From: Gammaproteobacteria bacterium
Lineage (GTDB): Bacteria > Pseudomonadota > Gammaproteobacteria > Steroidobacterales > Steroidobacteraceae
Reading direction: 5' to 3'
DNA length: 64,000 bases
Assembly (NCBI GenBank): GCA_025359565.1
Contig: JANYFY010000009.1
Span: 372,001-436,000 of the forward strand
A program made the position numbers and the translations under genes. Shown one piece after another: positions 45,288 through 54,607 of this stretch (its first letter is position 1; every line of letters starts with the position of its first letter). A model generated the notes under the pieces. It was not told the origin of the DNA. It did no database searches and saw nothing but the letters and a program-made list of their open reading frames with translations.

Positions 45288-46703
45288 ATGTCCTTAAACC
45301 AATTTATCCTAATTTTACGTGCCCGCTGGTGGCTAGTACTGGGTATTTTTTGCGCGTGTGTCGCGGCAATGTTGGCCGTGAGTTTATTGTCGGTTAAGCA
45401 GTACAGAGCCTCCGCTTCAATCATCGTGGATGGCAAAGGAGATCCTTCCGATCCTGCCAGTAGCTCCGGCGTTACAGCGCAATCGATGGCTAGTTATATC
45501 GCAACCCAAGTGGATATTATCGCAAGTCCGCGCGTCGCACGCAGAGTGGCAGAAGATTTAAAGCTGGATCAGTCCAAAATTTATCAAGATCAATGGCGGT
45601 ATGCTACGGGTGGGGAAGGTGATCTTGCGGCTTGGATTGCGGAGGCGAAAATTCAGGGTAATTTAATAGTTACGCCCTCGCGTGAAAGTAATGTGATTGA
45701 TATTTCGGTGCAGTGGACTGATCCTAAGCATGCGGCGGAACTTGCTAATGCCTTTGCGCAGGCCTACATCAATACCAGTATTGAACTCAAGGTTGAACCG
45801 GCAAAACAGTTTGCTGCCTGGTTTGATGATCGCGCACGCTCCTTGCGCGCTGACTTGGAAGCGAAACAAAAAAGGCTTTCAGACTACGAAGGCGTCAATG
45901 GAATAGTGGTGAGCGACGCCCGGATGGATATCGAAAGTGCTCGGCTCGGCGAACTGTCGACTCAATTGCTGACTATGCAGGCGTTACTACAAGATAGTCA
46001 GTCTAAACAAAGGCAGACCAGTGGTGATAACGAGTCTTTGCCTGAAGTGTTGCAAAGTTCTTTGGTAGCAAGTTTGAAGTCTGATTTGTCGAGAGCCGAA
46101 GCAAAATTACAGGATATCGCCACTTCTCTCGGCAAGAATCATCCCGACTACCAAAATACCGAAGCTGGAATCAGCAGCCTGCGTCGCCGGATTGACCAAG
46201 AGAGTGCAAAAATTGCTGCATCGCTCGGTAGTACTATGCACGCCAATATGCAACGGGAAAGTGATATTCGGGCAGCGCTTGAGGCGCAAAAAAAGCGTAT
46301 GTTGGATCTTAAACATCAGCGTGATCAAGCCAGCGTCTTAACTAACGACGTCGTCACTGCACAACGTAATCTCGATGCGGTAGCCATGCGTTTGGCGCAA
46401 AGTAATTTAGCAAGTCATACGCAGCAGACTAATATCGTGGTGCTAACGCCGGCGGTGCCGCCCCCTCGGCATTACAGTCCAAAGTTATTTTTGAATTTAG
46501 TCATGGGAGCTTTGTTCGGCATGCTTTTCGGCATCAGCGCGGCACTATTCCTCGAAATGCTGAACCGGCGGCTTCGTAGTGATGCAGAGCTTGAGCACCT
46601 GCTCGAGGTACCGGTATTGGGCATTATCAGAAAAATACCGGTGTTTGCTCACAGGGTCGGTTCCGTGACTGGACAAGTGTCCCTGAAGTCCGTGCCCATT
46701 TGA
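45288..46703 (+). CDS. epsF: chain-length determinant protein, EpsF/Wzz type
   Basis: The 471-residue protein has an N-terminal transmembrane helix (residues about 16-37, WWLVLGIFCACVAAMLAVSLL), a long periplasmic coiled-coil region (about 170-390) and a second helix near 400-425 (LFLNLVMGALFGMLFGISAALFLEM). This is the polysaccharide co-polymerase arrangement. It sets polymer length and links the export protein to the tyrosine kinase encoded just after it (1 bp gap). The C-terminal cytoplasmic tail is about 40 residues. Confidence 0.9.
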   Translation: MSLNQFILILRARWWLVLGIFCACVAAMLAVSLLSVKQYRASASIIVDGKGDPSDPASSSGVTAQSMASYIATQVDIIASPRVARRVAEDLKLDQSKIYQDQWRYATGGEGDLAAWIAEAKIQGNLIVTPSRESNVIDISVQWTDPKHAAELANAFAQAYINTSIELKVEPAKQFAAWFDDRARSLRADLEAKQKRLSDYEGVNGIVVSDARMDIESARLGELSTQLLTMQALLQDSQSKQRQTSGDNESLPEVLQSSLVASLKSDLSRAEAKLQDIATSLGKNHPDYQNTEAGISSLRRRIDQESAKIAASLGSTMHANMQRESDIRAALEAQKKRMLDLKHQRDQASVLTNDVVTAQRNLDAVAMRLAQSNLASHTQQTNIVVLTPAVPPPRHYSPKLFLNLVMGALFGMLFGISAALFLEMLNRRLRSDAELEHLLEVPVLGIIRKIPVFAHRVGSVTGQVSLKSVPI

Positions 46704-46704
46704 A

Positions 46705-47580
46705 ATGACTATGAAACAAACCCAAGCAATGAGTGGTATGAGTGCTAATAATGACCGTAGCCGCGCCCTTGGGGGTATTTTGGTGGAACAGGGCCGCTTA
46801 ACTGCGAAGAACGTCGATGAGATTCAGAGCTATTCCAGCGTACATGGCCTGCGATTTGGCGATGCCGCCTTGCAGCTTGAGCTTTTGACGCCAAGTGATA
46901 TTGAAAACGCATTGGCTCACCAATTTAATTATCCCGTTTTGTCGCGCGGTCAAGTGTCTGATGAAGTCATCGCGGCCTATATGCCGCAGAGTGCATTGGT
47001 TGAACCCCTACGAGCCTTGCGCAGCCGGATGGTGCTTCGCTGGCTGAATGACTCCGGTAGAAAAGTGATGGCTATCTGTAGTCCAACCCGGGGTGAGGGC
47101 CGTAGTTGGCTTGCCGCTAACTTGGCTACCATGTTTGCACAAATTGGTGAGCGTACTTTGCTCATCGATGGTGACTTGCGTCATCCGCGGCAACATGAAC
47201 TTTTTAATATTGATAATGAAGTGGGGCTGTCGTCGCTACTCACGGGGCGTGCTGGACGAGAGATCGCCCGTCGGATACATCCTCAGTTGACTTTGTGCGT
47301 GCTGCCAGCTGGATTGCTGCCGCCCAATCCTCAGGAGCTGTTGGAGCGTCCGGTGTTTGACGTAGTGATCGATCATTTTGCAAAACAATTCAGTGTCGTA
47401 ATTATTGATACCCCGGCGATGGATGAGTCTGCCGATGCCCAGGTGATCGCGTCACGGGCCGGTTCCGCGTTGATGCTCGCGCGGCGCAATTACTCACAGC
47501 ACAAGAAATTAAAATCCGGCTTATTGGGTTTTCAGGAGGCGGGTGTCAATGTGATTGGGAGTGTCATTTTTGAGCATTAG
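46705..47580 (+). CDS. epsG: EpsG-like chain-length tyrosine kinase with T2SSE-N-like N-terminus
   Basis: The 291-residue protein has an N-terminal helical domain (about 20-95, LGGILVEQGRLT...NALAHQFNYPVLS) similar to the N-terminus of type II secretion ATPases, then a CpsD-like P-loop domain. Walker A is SPTRGEGRS (126-134) with Arg instead of the usual Lys before Ser, and Walker A' is LLIDGDLR (152-159). The C-terminus lacks a tyrosine cluster. EpsG-type proteins in similar loci share the GEGRS form, so this is probably a feature of the subgroup. Partner of EpsF. Confidence 0.85.
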   Translation: MTMKQTQAMSGMSANNDRSRALGGILVEQGRLTAKNVDEIQSYSSVHGLRFGDAALQLELLTPSDIENALAHQFNYPVLSRGQVSDEVIAAYMPQSALVEPLRALRSRMVLRWLNDSGRKVMAICSPTRGEGRSWLAANLATMFAQIGERTLLIDGDLRHPRQHELFNIDNEVGLSSLLTGRAGREIARRIHPQLTLCVLPAGLLPPNPQELLERPVFDVVIDHFAKQFSVVIIDTPAMDESADAQVIASRAGSALMLARRNYSQHKKLKSGLLGFQEAGVNVIGSVIFEH

Positions 47581-47612
47581 TAACTAGCGCGCGCCGCTGC
47601 GATGCCTATTTG

Positions 47613-48641
47613 ATGACTACTCCTGTGAAGATTCTATATCTTGGCTCTAGCAGTGGCACGAGTCTTGATAGGGCAAGCGCTCTAAGGCGACTCGGTCACG
47701 ATGTCACGCACATTGATCCACGCAAATTGTTACCCAAGACGGTGTGGGTGGAACGAATTACTTGGAGGATCGGCGGGCAGCTACTGGCTCCACTGCTGTT
47801 ACGCGCGTTGCCGACGAAGATGCCACAACACTATGATCTTTGCTTTGTGGACAGCGGAGATTGGGTCACACCGAAAGTCATAAATCGGCTGCGTCAGTTC
47901 GCCACTCGCGTTATTAACTACAATATTGATGATCCTCTCGGGCCACGAGACGTTGCCCGTTTCGCTGCTTATCGAATGAGCCTTGCGTATTACGATCTTT
48001 GCGTGGTCATGCGGCCTCAAAATATCGCGGAGGCCAGAGCGTTGGGCGCTAGACGGGTGATGCGGGTAAATCGTTGCGCCGACGAGATCTCGCATTCGCC
48101 TCGCACGTTATCGCAAGAAGACCAGGCTCAATGGGCGGCGGATGTCCTGTTTGTTGGCACTTGGTTTCCCGAGCGAGGGCCGTTTTTACTAGATTTGGTG
48201 CGTCGCGGCGTGCCTCTTACTATTCGTGGAGCGAATTGGCCAAAAGCCCCTGAGTGGTCCGATCTGAAAGTGCATTGGAAGGGCGGAGAACTGCAGGCAG
48301 AAGAGTATGCCAAGGCAATTCAATGTGCCAAAGTAAACTTAGGCTTGCTCTCAAAAGGCAATCGAGATTTACATACCACCCGTTCGCTGGAGATTCCGGC
48401 GTTGGGGGGGTTGCTCTGCGCTGAACGTACGGTGGAACACAGTGCTATGTACATCGAAGGTCAAGAGGCGTTGTTTTGGGCTGACGAAGAAGAATGTGCG
48501 AGCGCCTGCTCTCAGGCCTTGCGAGACCCTGAACTGTCACAACGTATTGCTGCTGCGGGTCTGAAACGAATTCATGACAACGGGGATTTTAATGAAAAGA
48601 CCATGCAAACGATTATTGAATACGCATTAGACGCCGCTTAG
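47613..48641 (+). CDS. CgeB-like family 1 glycosyltransferase
   Basis: The 342-residue protein (ATG 47613; TTG 47610 also possible) reads ILYLGSSSGTSLDRASALRRLGHDV at the N-terminus and has a C-terminal segment LGLLSKGNRDLHTTRSLEIPALGGLLCAERT, similar to CgeB/spore-coat and DUF3880-type glycosyltransferases. It is a GT-B enzyme of the polysaccharide operon, 32 bp after epsG. Its sugar is unknown. Confidence 0.82.
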   Translation: MTTPVKILYLGSSSGTSLDRASALRRLGHDVTHIDPRKLLPKTVWVERITWRIGGQLLAPLLLRALPTKMPQHYDLCFVDSGDWVTPKVINRLRQFATRVINYNIDDPLGPRDVARFAAYRMSLAYYDLCVVMRPQNIAEARALGARRVMRVNRCADEISHSPRTLSQEDQAQWAADVLFVGTWFPERGPFLLDLVRRGVPLTIRGANWPKAPEWSDLKVHWKGGELQAEEYAKAIQCAKVNLGLLSKGNRDLHTTRSLEIPALGGLLCAERTVEHSAMYIEGQEALFWADEEECASACSQALRDPELSQRIAAAGLKRIHDNGDFNEKTMQTIIEYALDAA

Positions 48642-48662
48642 CGGGTTCAGGATTTCAATCTG

Positions 48663-50207
48663 ATGATTGTAAAAAATGCCCTCTTTATGTCGATGACTAT
48701 CCTGACGTTAGGCGCATTCATGTTGCAAATTCTTATCGATCCCTCGATTCATAATTTTATATCAGTTTGTGTTGTAACCACTTCATCGCTTGGGATGCTG
48801 TTGTATCTTGGGTTAACCCCTGCTTTGACGACGCATCCTCTGTCATCTTTTGCGCTCCTCGGATTTTGCATTTCTACGCAGTTAGGAGCGCTGGTTGTGC
48901 AGTCTTTTACCTGGAACGCGCTCACGAAATCGCTTTACGATCCTTTTTATACATTTGCTACGTTAGCATTTTACCAAGCCATTGCCATGGCGGTTCATGC
49001 GACGATTACTTTTTTTTCCAACGGTGAATCCAGCAATAAGAGTGTCGCTAGAAGTCTTCTGAAGTGGTGCGGCGTTTATAGAATCCCGACAAGCGCCACT
49101 CTTTGGTTCATGGGAGGAGTTGGGTTGGTTAGTTTTATTTTTTCAAGCCGGGAAAATGCTCTGGCGAAACTTAGCAGCGCGTTTAATTTTTTGGCTTGGG
49201 CCCCTTTTTTGATCCCGATCTACACACGCGAAATCGGCGTTCAATACTGCAATGTGCGGCGCAATACGTCGTTGCTCATTACTTATGCTGCGGGACTTGC
49301 TTTGATGGCGATCGGCATGAACATCCGAAAATATATGTTTGTCGGAGGGGCAACGGTATTTTTGCTTTATGCCTTAGTTGCCCTAAGAAGTAGTGCTCAT
49401 TTAAATAAGCAGTGGATAATACGAATTGGGGTCGCTGCGATCGTGCTGTCAGTGCTGTTTGTGCCCCTTTCTGACCTTACGACTGCAATGGCAGTGGTGC
49501 GTCAATCGCGAGGCAAGCTGCCCGCTGCCGAATTGGTAGCCAAGACACTATATGTCTGGAGAAGTCCACGCCTTATTCAAGCTTACAGAACAGACGCTAA
49601 GGTGGCCTTGCAAGGCTCAGTATATGATGAGTTTTATTTTGCGAATCCCATGATTGCACGATTCGTAGAGACGAAATTTCACGATAATTCTTTGCATTTT
49701 GCCCGCAAAATAACGTCGGACGGTGATCAACGTAGGCTTGTCTCTATTACACAGGATATGTTGTGGGCGGTTCTACCAGCGCCTTTCTTGACTGTCCTTG
49801 GAGTGGCTGTCCACAAAGACGAATTAAATTTCTCGATGGGAGATTATCTTGTTTATCTGGGGGCTGGTTTGCCGCTTGGCGGCAAGAAAACCGGTTCTAT
49901 GTTAGCCCAAGGTCAAGTGCTCATGGGACCATTGTTCCCTTTTGTGTATGCGCTGATTTGTTGGGTGTTATTTTCACTGATGGACTTATTGACCGTTCGA
50001 ACACCTGGCGCGGGCGCCACGGTTAGTGCCTTAGCGATGATGAATATTTGGGACTACTATCTTTATGGCTTAACTAGCGACGGGCTGCACGCCAAATTTG
50101 CTTTTGTGGTTAGAGATTTTGCTCAATGGGTGGTTGTTTATGGAGTGATCCTCGGCTTGGCCGGACTATTTCTGCGCGAGAAAATTCGCTCGGATAACGG
50201 CCAATGA
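48663..50207 (+). CDS. polytopic membrane protein, candidate Wzy polymerase
   Basis: The 514-residue protein has about ten to twelve hydrophobic segments with a larger loop (about residues 270-360, where SDLTTAMAVVRQSRGKL lies), the usual form of O-antigen/exopolysaccharide polymerases. No family motif is firm, but position among glycosyltransferases and next to the Wzx-encoding block makes polymerase the best guess. It overlaps the next gene by 4 bp. Confidence 0.7.
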   Translation: MIVKNALFMSMTILTLGAFMLQILIDPSIHNFISVCVVTTSSLGMLLYLGLTPALTTHPLSSFALLGFCISTQLGALVVQSFTWNALTKSLYDPFYTFATLAFYQAIAMAVHATITFFSNGESSNKSVARSLLKWCGVYRIPTSATLWFMGGVGLVSFIFSSRENALAKLSSAFNFLAWAPFLIPIYTREIGVQYCNVRRNTSLLITYAAGLALMAIGMNIRKYMFVGGATVFLLYALVALRSSAHLNKQWIIRIGVAAIVLSVLFVPLSDLTTAMAVVRQSRGKLPAAELVAKTLYVWRSPRLIQAYRTDAKVALQGSVYDEFYFANPMIARFVETKFHDNSLHFARKITSDGDQRRLVSITQDMLWAVLPAPFLTVLGVAVHKDELNFSMGDYLVYLGAGLPLGGKKTGSMLAQGQVLMGPLFPFVYALICWVLFSLMDLLTVRTPGAGATVSALAMMNIWDYYLYGLTSDGLHAKFAFVVRDFAQWVVVYGVILGLAGLFLREKIRSDNGQ

Positions 50208-51376
50208 GAATTATCTTGTTTTGCCATCCGGATTTTTCGAATTCGAAAAGTATGCCTTTGTTCGCAAAAATGTTGGAGGCAGGGTTTGTTGCTCGCGGAC
50301 ACCTGGTGGAACGTTGGTCACCGCAGGCATTGGTTTACAAATGGTTCCGTCGTTCATCATTGGCCAAATGGGCTGGTTACATCGATCAGTATTTTATATT
50401 TCCATTTCAAGTACGAAGCAAGCTGCGGTCAATTTCTGCGGATACCCTATTTGTCTTTTGCGATCAAGCACTGGGGCCTTGGATACCTCTGGTTGAGCAA
50501 AGACTGCATGTGGTTCACGTACACGATTTATTAGCTTTGCGATCTGCTCTTGGCGATATTCCGGAAAATACAACATCTTTTTCGGGACGGGTGTACCAGC
50601 GCTATATTCGCCGCGGTTTTACGCGCGCGAAGCATTTTATTGCTATTTCGCAAAAAACCCGCGCAGATCTTTGCACGTTTGCCGGCGTAGAGGGCGCACG
50701 ATGTACGGTGGTCTATAACGGCTTAAATTTCCCGTATACACGGGTGTCGAACCCCGTAGCGCTCGCAGTGCTGCGACAGGCCGGACTCCCCGCATCGGGT
50801 GAGGGGATGGTACTGCATGTCGGAGGTGCCCAGTGGTACAAGAATTTGGCCGGTATTATTAATATCTATTCTCATTATGCCTCCTCCGTGCCCAAGCCAT
50901 TGGCGCTCTGGTGCATTGGTCCGCCGCCAACCGCGGTCATTCAAAGGGCGATTAAGAAAATACCTGCAAACGGCGAGGTGTATTTTTTTAACAAGATTAG
51001 TTGTGATGTTTTGCAAGCTGCTTATTCGCTCGCGTCAGCGACGTTATTTCCGAGTTTGGAGGAAGGTTTCGGTTGGCCAATTATCGAGTCGCTGGCTTGC
51101 GGGTGTCCAGTGATCACCACGGCGTTGGCCCCTATGACCGAGGTCGGCGGTCAACTCGCTACCTATCTACCTCGTCTAATGCTAGGTGACGATGCGGATC
51201 TGTGGGCGGCTCAAGGTGCCGAGTCGTTACAAGGATTGTTGGCGCGAGGAATGGATGAACGTCAACAATATGAAGAGGCGGCGCAAAAATGGGCCACTCA
51301 GTTTAATGCCGATCGCGCAATTGAGGCGTATTTGTTAGTTTATCGAAGAATTGTCGAGGAAGTACGCTCGCCATGA
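50204..51376 (+). CDS. family 4 glycosyltransferase
   Basis: The 390-residue GT-B protein starts MRIILFCHPDFSNSKSMPLF. The C-terminal domain has the GT4 pattern HVGGAQWYKNLAGI and LFPSLEEGFGWPIIESLACGCPVITT, in which the EGFGWPIIE motif contacts the sugar nucleotide. It overlaps the gene on each side by 4 bp (ATGA), so it is co-translated. Donor and acceptor are unknown. Confidence 0.87.
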   Translation: MRIILFCHPDFSNSKSMPLFAKMLEAGFVARGHLVERWSPQALVYKWFRRSSLAKWAGYIDQYFIFPFQVRSKLRSISADTLFVFCDQALGPWIPLVEQRLHVVHVHDLLALRSALGDIPENTTSFSGRVYQRYIRRGFTRAKHFIAISQKTRADLCTFAGVEGARCTVVYNGLNFPYTRVSNPVALAVLRQAGLPASGEGMVLHVGGAQWYKNLAGIINIYSHYASSVPKPLALWCIGPPPTAVIQRAIKKIPANGEVYFFNKISCDVLQAAYSLASATLFPSLEEGFGWPIIESLACGCPVITTALAPMTEVGGQLATYLPRLMLGDDADLWAAQGAESLQGLLARGMDERQQYEEAAQKWATQFNADRAIEAYLLVYRRIVEEVRSP

Positions 51377-52524
51377 GAATTCTGCATGTAATATCCAGTG
51401 TGAATCCCTTAACGGGCGGGCCCATCGAGGGGGTCAAGCAGCGAGGTGCTGAGTTAATCCGCTTGGGCCATTTAGTTGAAATTGTGTGCCTTGACGATCC
51501 AACGGCTGCTCATCTCGTAGACTTTCCTCTGCCAGTTCACGCCCTTGGTCCTTCCAACGGTCGCTATCAATACAATCCCAAGCTAATCCCATGGCTCATT
51601 CGGCACGCGCCGAGTTTTGACGCGGTGGTCGTAAATGGTTTATGGCAGTACCACGGGTTTGCCACGCGGTCGGCGCTTCGTCAGCTTGGCAAGCCGTATT
51701 ATATATTTACTCACGGGATGCTGGACCCCTGGTTTAAGGAAACCTATCCGCTGAAACATTGGAAGAAATGGTTCTACTGGCCATGGGGTGAATATCGGGT
51801 ATTGCGCGATGCTAAAGCGGTATTATTTACTAGCGAAGAAGAACGCTTACGGGCTCGGCGCTCATTTTGGTTATACCGAGCCCATGAAAGGGTGGTTGCC
51901 TATGGATGCGGCGCGCCTCCCGCAGATCGCGAACGTCTACGAGGGGAATTTTTGGTACGTTTCCCAGAGCTTCGTAATCGTAGAGTTTTGGTATTTTTAG
52001 GCCGCATTCACGAGAAAAAAGGCTGCGATTTGTTGATTGAGGCTTATGCCCGTGTGAAAGACTTGGTTCCCGACCTGCATTTGATGATGGCCGGCCCCGA
52101 TCAAGATGGATGGCTAGCGACCTTAAAACAACTGGCGATAACCCACGGTATACAAGATAGAATCACGTGGCCAGGAATGCTGCGCGACACTCTGAAATGG
52201 GGAGCTTTTTATTCAAGTGAGGCCTTCATTCTGCCTTCTCACCAAGAAAATTTCGGTATAGCGGTCGCTGAAGCTTTAAGCTGCGGTTTGCCCGTTCTCA
52301 TATCAGATAAGATCAATATTTGGCGAGAAATCGATGCGGCGGAAGCGGGGTTCGTTGCTGCTGATACTGTTGACGGAACGGCGCACAATCTAAGGAGATG
52401 GCTGCAGTTAGACTTGGACAGCCGCAAGTTAATGGGCGCGCGCGCAATTGAAGTCTATGCGCAACATTTTTCAATCGCCGCTATGGCCGCCTCATTCCTT
52501 AACGCTATTTGTGAGACCCCATGA
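51373..52524 (+). CDS. family 4 glycosyltransferase
   Basis: The 383-residue GT-B protein starts MRILHVISSVNPLTGGPIEGVKQR. Other GT4 marks are THGMLDPWFKETYPLKHWKK in the middle, FLGRIHEKKGCDLLIEAYA and the C-terminal ILPSHQENFGIAVAEALSCGLPVLIS (EX7E-like). It is a second transferase of the block, with 4-bp overlaps on both sides. A WbuB/WcaL-like role is possible; the sugar cannot be read. Confidence 0.87.
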   Translation: MRILHVISSVNPLTGGPIEGVKQRGAELIRLGHLVEIVCLDDPTAAHLVDFPLPVHALGPSNGRYQYNPKLIPWLIRHAPSFDAVVVNGLWQYHGFATRSALRQLGKPYYIFTHGMLDPWFKETYPLKHWKKWFYWPWGEYRVLRDAKAVLFTSEEERLRARRSFWLYRAHERVVAYGCGAPPADRERLRGEFLVRFPELRNRRVLVFLGRIHEKKGCDLLIEAYARVKDLVPDLHLMMAGPDQDGWLATLKQLAITHGIQDRITWPGMLRDTLKWGAFYSSEAFILPSHQENFGIAVAEALSCGLPVLISDKINIWREIDAAEAGFVAADTVDGTAHNLRRWLQLDLDSRKLMGARAIEVYAQHFSIAAMAASFLNAICETP

Positions 52525-53348
52525 ATAATTTAACGAGTGATTTTAATGAATTGTTCGGCGATAAATTACGTTTGCCCGCTTCTGTAGAACAATTGCGATC
52601 ATCCTATCAAGCGGCGCGACCATTTCCGCATTTGATTATTGACGATTTATTATCCGATCGATTGCTAGACGCACTTGTCGTAGAGATGGGAAAAATGACC
52701 TCCCATCAATGGATCAAAAACAACATAGATCCCCGTGAAAGTACCGCCCGAATGCGTTCGGGCGCCGACCTTGGACCGGCCGGCATCGAATTGACTAGCA
52801 TTGTGCACTCCGCTGCTTTTTTATACCTCCTGTCCGAAATATCGGGACTTTGGCAATTGCTTCCTGATCCTTATTTGCAAGGAGCGGGATATGCGCAAAT
52901 GCGCCGTGGTGATCATTTTCAAATTCACTCGGATAGAAGTGTCGCTTATAACACTGGTTTAACGCGGCGCCTGGCAATGATTATATTTTTGAATAAGTCG
53001 TGGCCGCCGGAATTCGCGGGACAACTTGAGCTATGGAATGACGACAGCACCCGATGCGAAGTCTCGATTGAGCCAAAATTTAATCGTACCGTACTATTCG
53101 AAGTGGCAAATCCGAATTTTCACGGAGTGCCTGCTCCTCTGGCTTGTCCATCTGATAGGTTGCGCCAGTCTTTCATACTCTACTATCATACTGCTGACCT
53201 ACATTCTGACTCTAATGTGAGACCCCATTCATCAATCTTCGCGCCGCAATTCTCCCGCAAAGTAAGTTCATCACTACGTGCCGTTGTTCGCGATATTACG
53301 CCCCCGTTGATTCGCCGCGCAATTATGAAATTGCTGAATCGCATATGA
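52521..53348 (+). CDS. 2-oxoglutarate/Fe(II) oxygenase-like protein
   Basis: The 275-residue protein carries the double-stranded beta-helix oxygenase pattern: H-x-D in FQIHSDRS (His136, Asp138), a later FHGVPAP (His201) and an arginine in RLRQSFILYY (Arg215) that would hold 2-oxoglutarate. Such enzymes hydroxylate or oxidise small molecules and protein side chains. Its place between a glycosyltransferase and the outer-membrane protein suggests it modifies the polysaccharide or an export protein; this is inference. Both ends overlap neighbours by 4 bp. Confidence 0.8.
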   Translation: MNNLTSDFNELFGDKLRLPASVEQLRSSYQAARPFPHLIIDDLLSDRLLDALVVEMGKMTSHQWIKNNIDPRESTARMRSGADLGPAGIELTSIVHSAAFLYLLSEISGLWQLLPDPYLQGAGYAQMRRGDHFQIHSDRSVAYNTGLTRRLAMIIFLNKSWPPEFAGQLELWNDDSTRCEVSIEPKFNRTVLFEVANPNFHGVPAPLACPSDRLRQSFILYYHTADLHSDSNVRPHSSIFAPQFSRKVSSSLRAVVRDITPPLIRRAIMKLLNRI

Positions 53349-54607
53349 CATTAATGTTTAATAGACTGGTACCGGCCGCGCTTGTTGCGCTGTCCGCAAT
53401 GGTTTCACCCCGGGTATCGTTTGCTGAGGCGCTTGCCATAGGTGCCGAGTCCCCTGATCCCGCCGTTCATGACATCCGCCGCTACGATATTTATGTCGCC
53501 GATCAAGAGACATCCGACAGTAATCTATATCGGCTGCCAACCTCCGAAATTGCCGCTGCGAATTTTTCAAGTGCCAATGGCGGTCAAGAACATTTCAATT
53601 CCGCCTCCCTGGGTTCAAAAGGAATCTGGACGTCTGGATTGCAGCAAATTATTTATCATGCGCGGATCGATGAAAATCGATTTTCAAGGTATACCACACT
53701 CAATAGCAGTACGGGGCTGGGAGATTTGACCTGGAATTACCAGTTCGGCTCGCACGTTAGCGGACAAATCGGTGGGTACTATAAACGCTCGCTGGCGAGT
53801 TTCGCAGAGACGCGCTTCTTGGGTCACGATTTGCTCGCTACGACAGCTGGGTTCGGACTGGGTCGCTATCAACTAGGTCCTCGATGGGCGGTATATGGTG
53901 GGTTTAATAATTCTACAAATAAGCATTCTGCCGCAGTCATTCAGTACGATAACTCGCACGGCAAGACGGTCAACGCCGGTGTCGAATACGCCACTGATGT
54001 CAACAACACTATTGGATGGGAATACGCGTACGCGGATCGTCGATATTCCAATCTCATATTGTTTAATGGCACGCAGTTTGATCGTAGTTTTCGCGAGACT
54101 ATCAATCAATTAGTCCTTAAATATGCACTATCAGACAAAACTTCGATGCAAGCTCATGCAGGCTACCTTAAGCATTATTATCCAGCCACGTCGCTGGGCG
54201 CATTTTCCGGAAACATCTGGCGGGTTTCTCTGCATTGGTTAGCCACCGAAAAGATTCAAGTGGTGGCGGACGGATGGCGGGAGCTTCGTGCGACCCTGTT
54301 TGCCCAATCCGATCATTTTCTGGCTAAGGGCGTGTCTCTTACCCCGGTATGGAATCCCTCGGAAAAGATAAAACTTTCCCTGGCGCTGGCAAATGACAAT
54401 CAGAATTTTATCGGCTTGGATTCTAGTGTGTTGACCTTCGCTGCACGGACCGATAAGGTCCGATCGCAACAACTAAATCTACAATATCAGGCGACAACAG
54501 CTTTGGTGCTGGAAGCGTCCTATCGTGACGAACAACGACGATCGAATCAAGCGCTGTTCCAATTTGACGATCGATTAGCGAAAATCGGGCTAACTTTTAC
54601 TTTCTAA
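53345..54607 (+). CDS. epsL: EpsL-like outer-membrane beta-barrel protein
   Basis: The 420-residue protein has a signal peptide (LVALSAMVSPRVSFA) and then many amphipathic strands with aromatic ends, closing with ...KIGLTFTF, whose terminal Phe is typical for barrel insertion. It resembles EpsL/putative exopolysaccharide outer-membrane proteins of methylotroph Eps loci. It probably forms the outer-membrane exit together with EpsE. It ends the block; its 3' end overlaps the convergent glycosyltransferase by 18 bp, so no terminator fits between them. Confidence 0.78.
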   Translation: MTLMFNRLVPAALVALSAMVSPRVSFAEALAIGAESPDPAVHDIRRYDIYVADQETSDSNLYRLPTSEIAAANFSSANGGQEHFNSASLGSKGIWTSGLQQIIYHARIDENRFSRYTTLNSSTGLGDLTWNYQFGSHVSGQIGGYYKRSLASFAETRFLGHDLLATTAGFGLGRYQLGPRWAVYGGFNNSTNKHSAAVIQYDNSHGKTVNAGVEYATDVNNTIGWEYAYADRRYSNLILFNGTQFDRSFRETINQLVLKYALSDKTSMQAHAGYLKHYYPATSLGAFSGNIWRVSLHWLATEKIQVVADGWRELRATLFAQSDHFLAKGVSLTPVWNPSEKIKLSLALANDNQNFIGLDSSVLTFAARTDKVRSQQLNLQYQATTALVLEASYRDEQRRSNQALFQFDDRLAKIGLTFTF

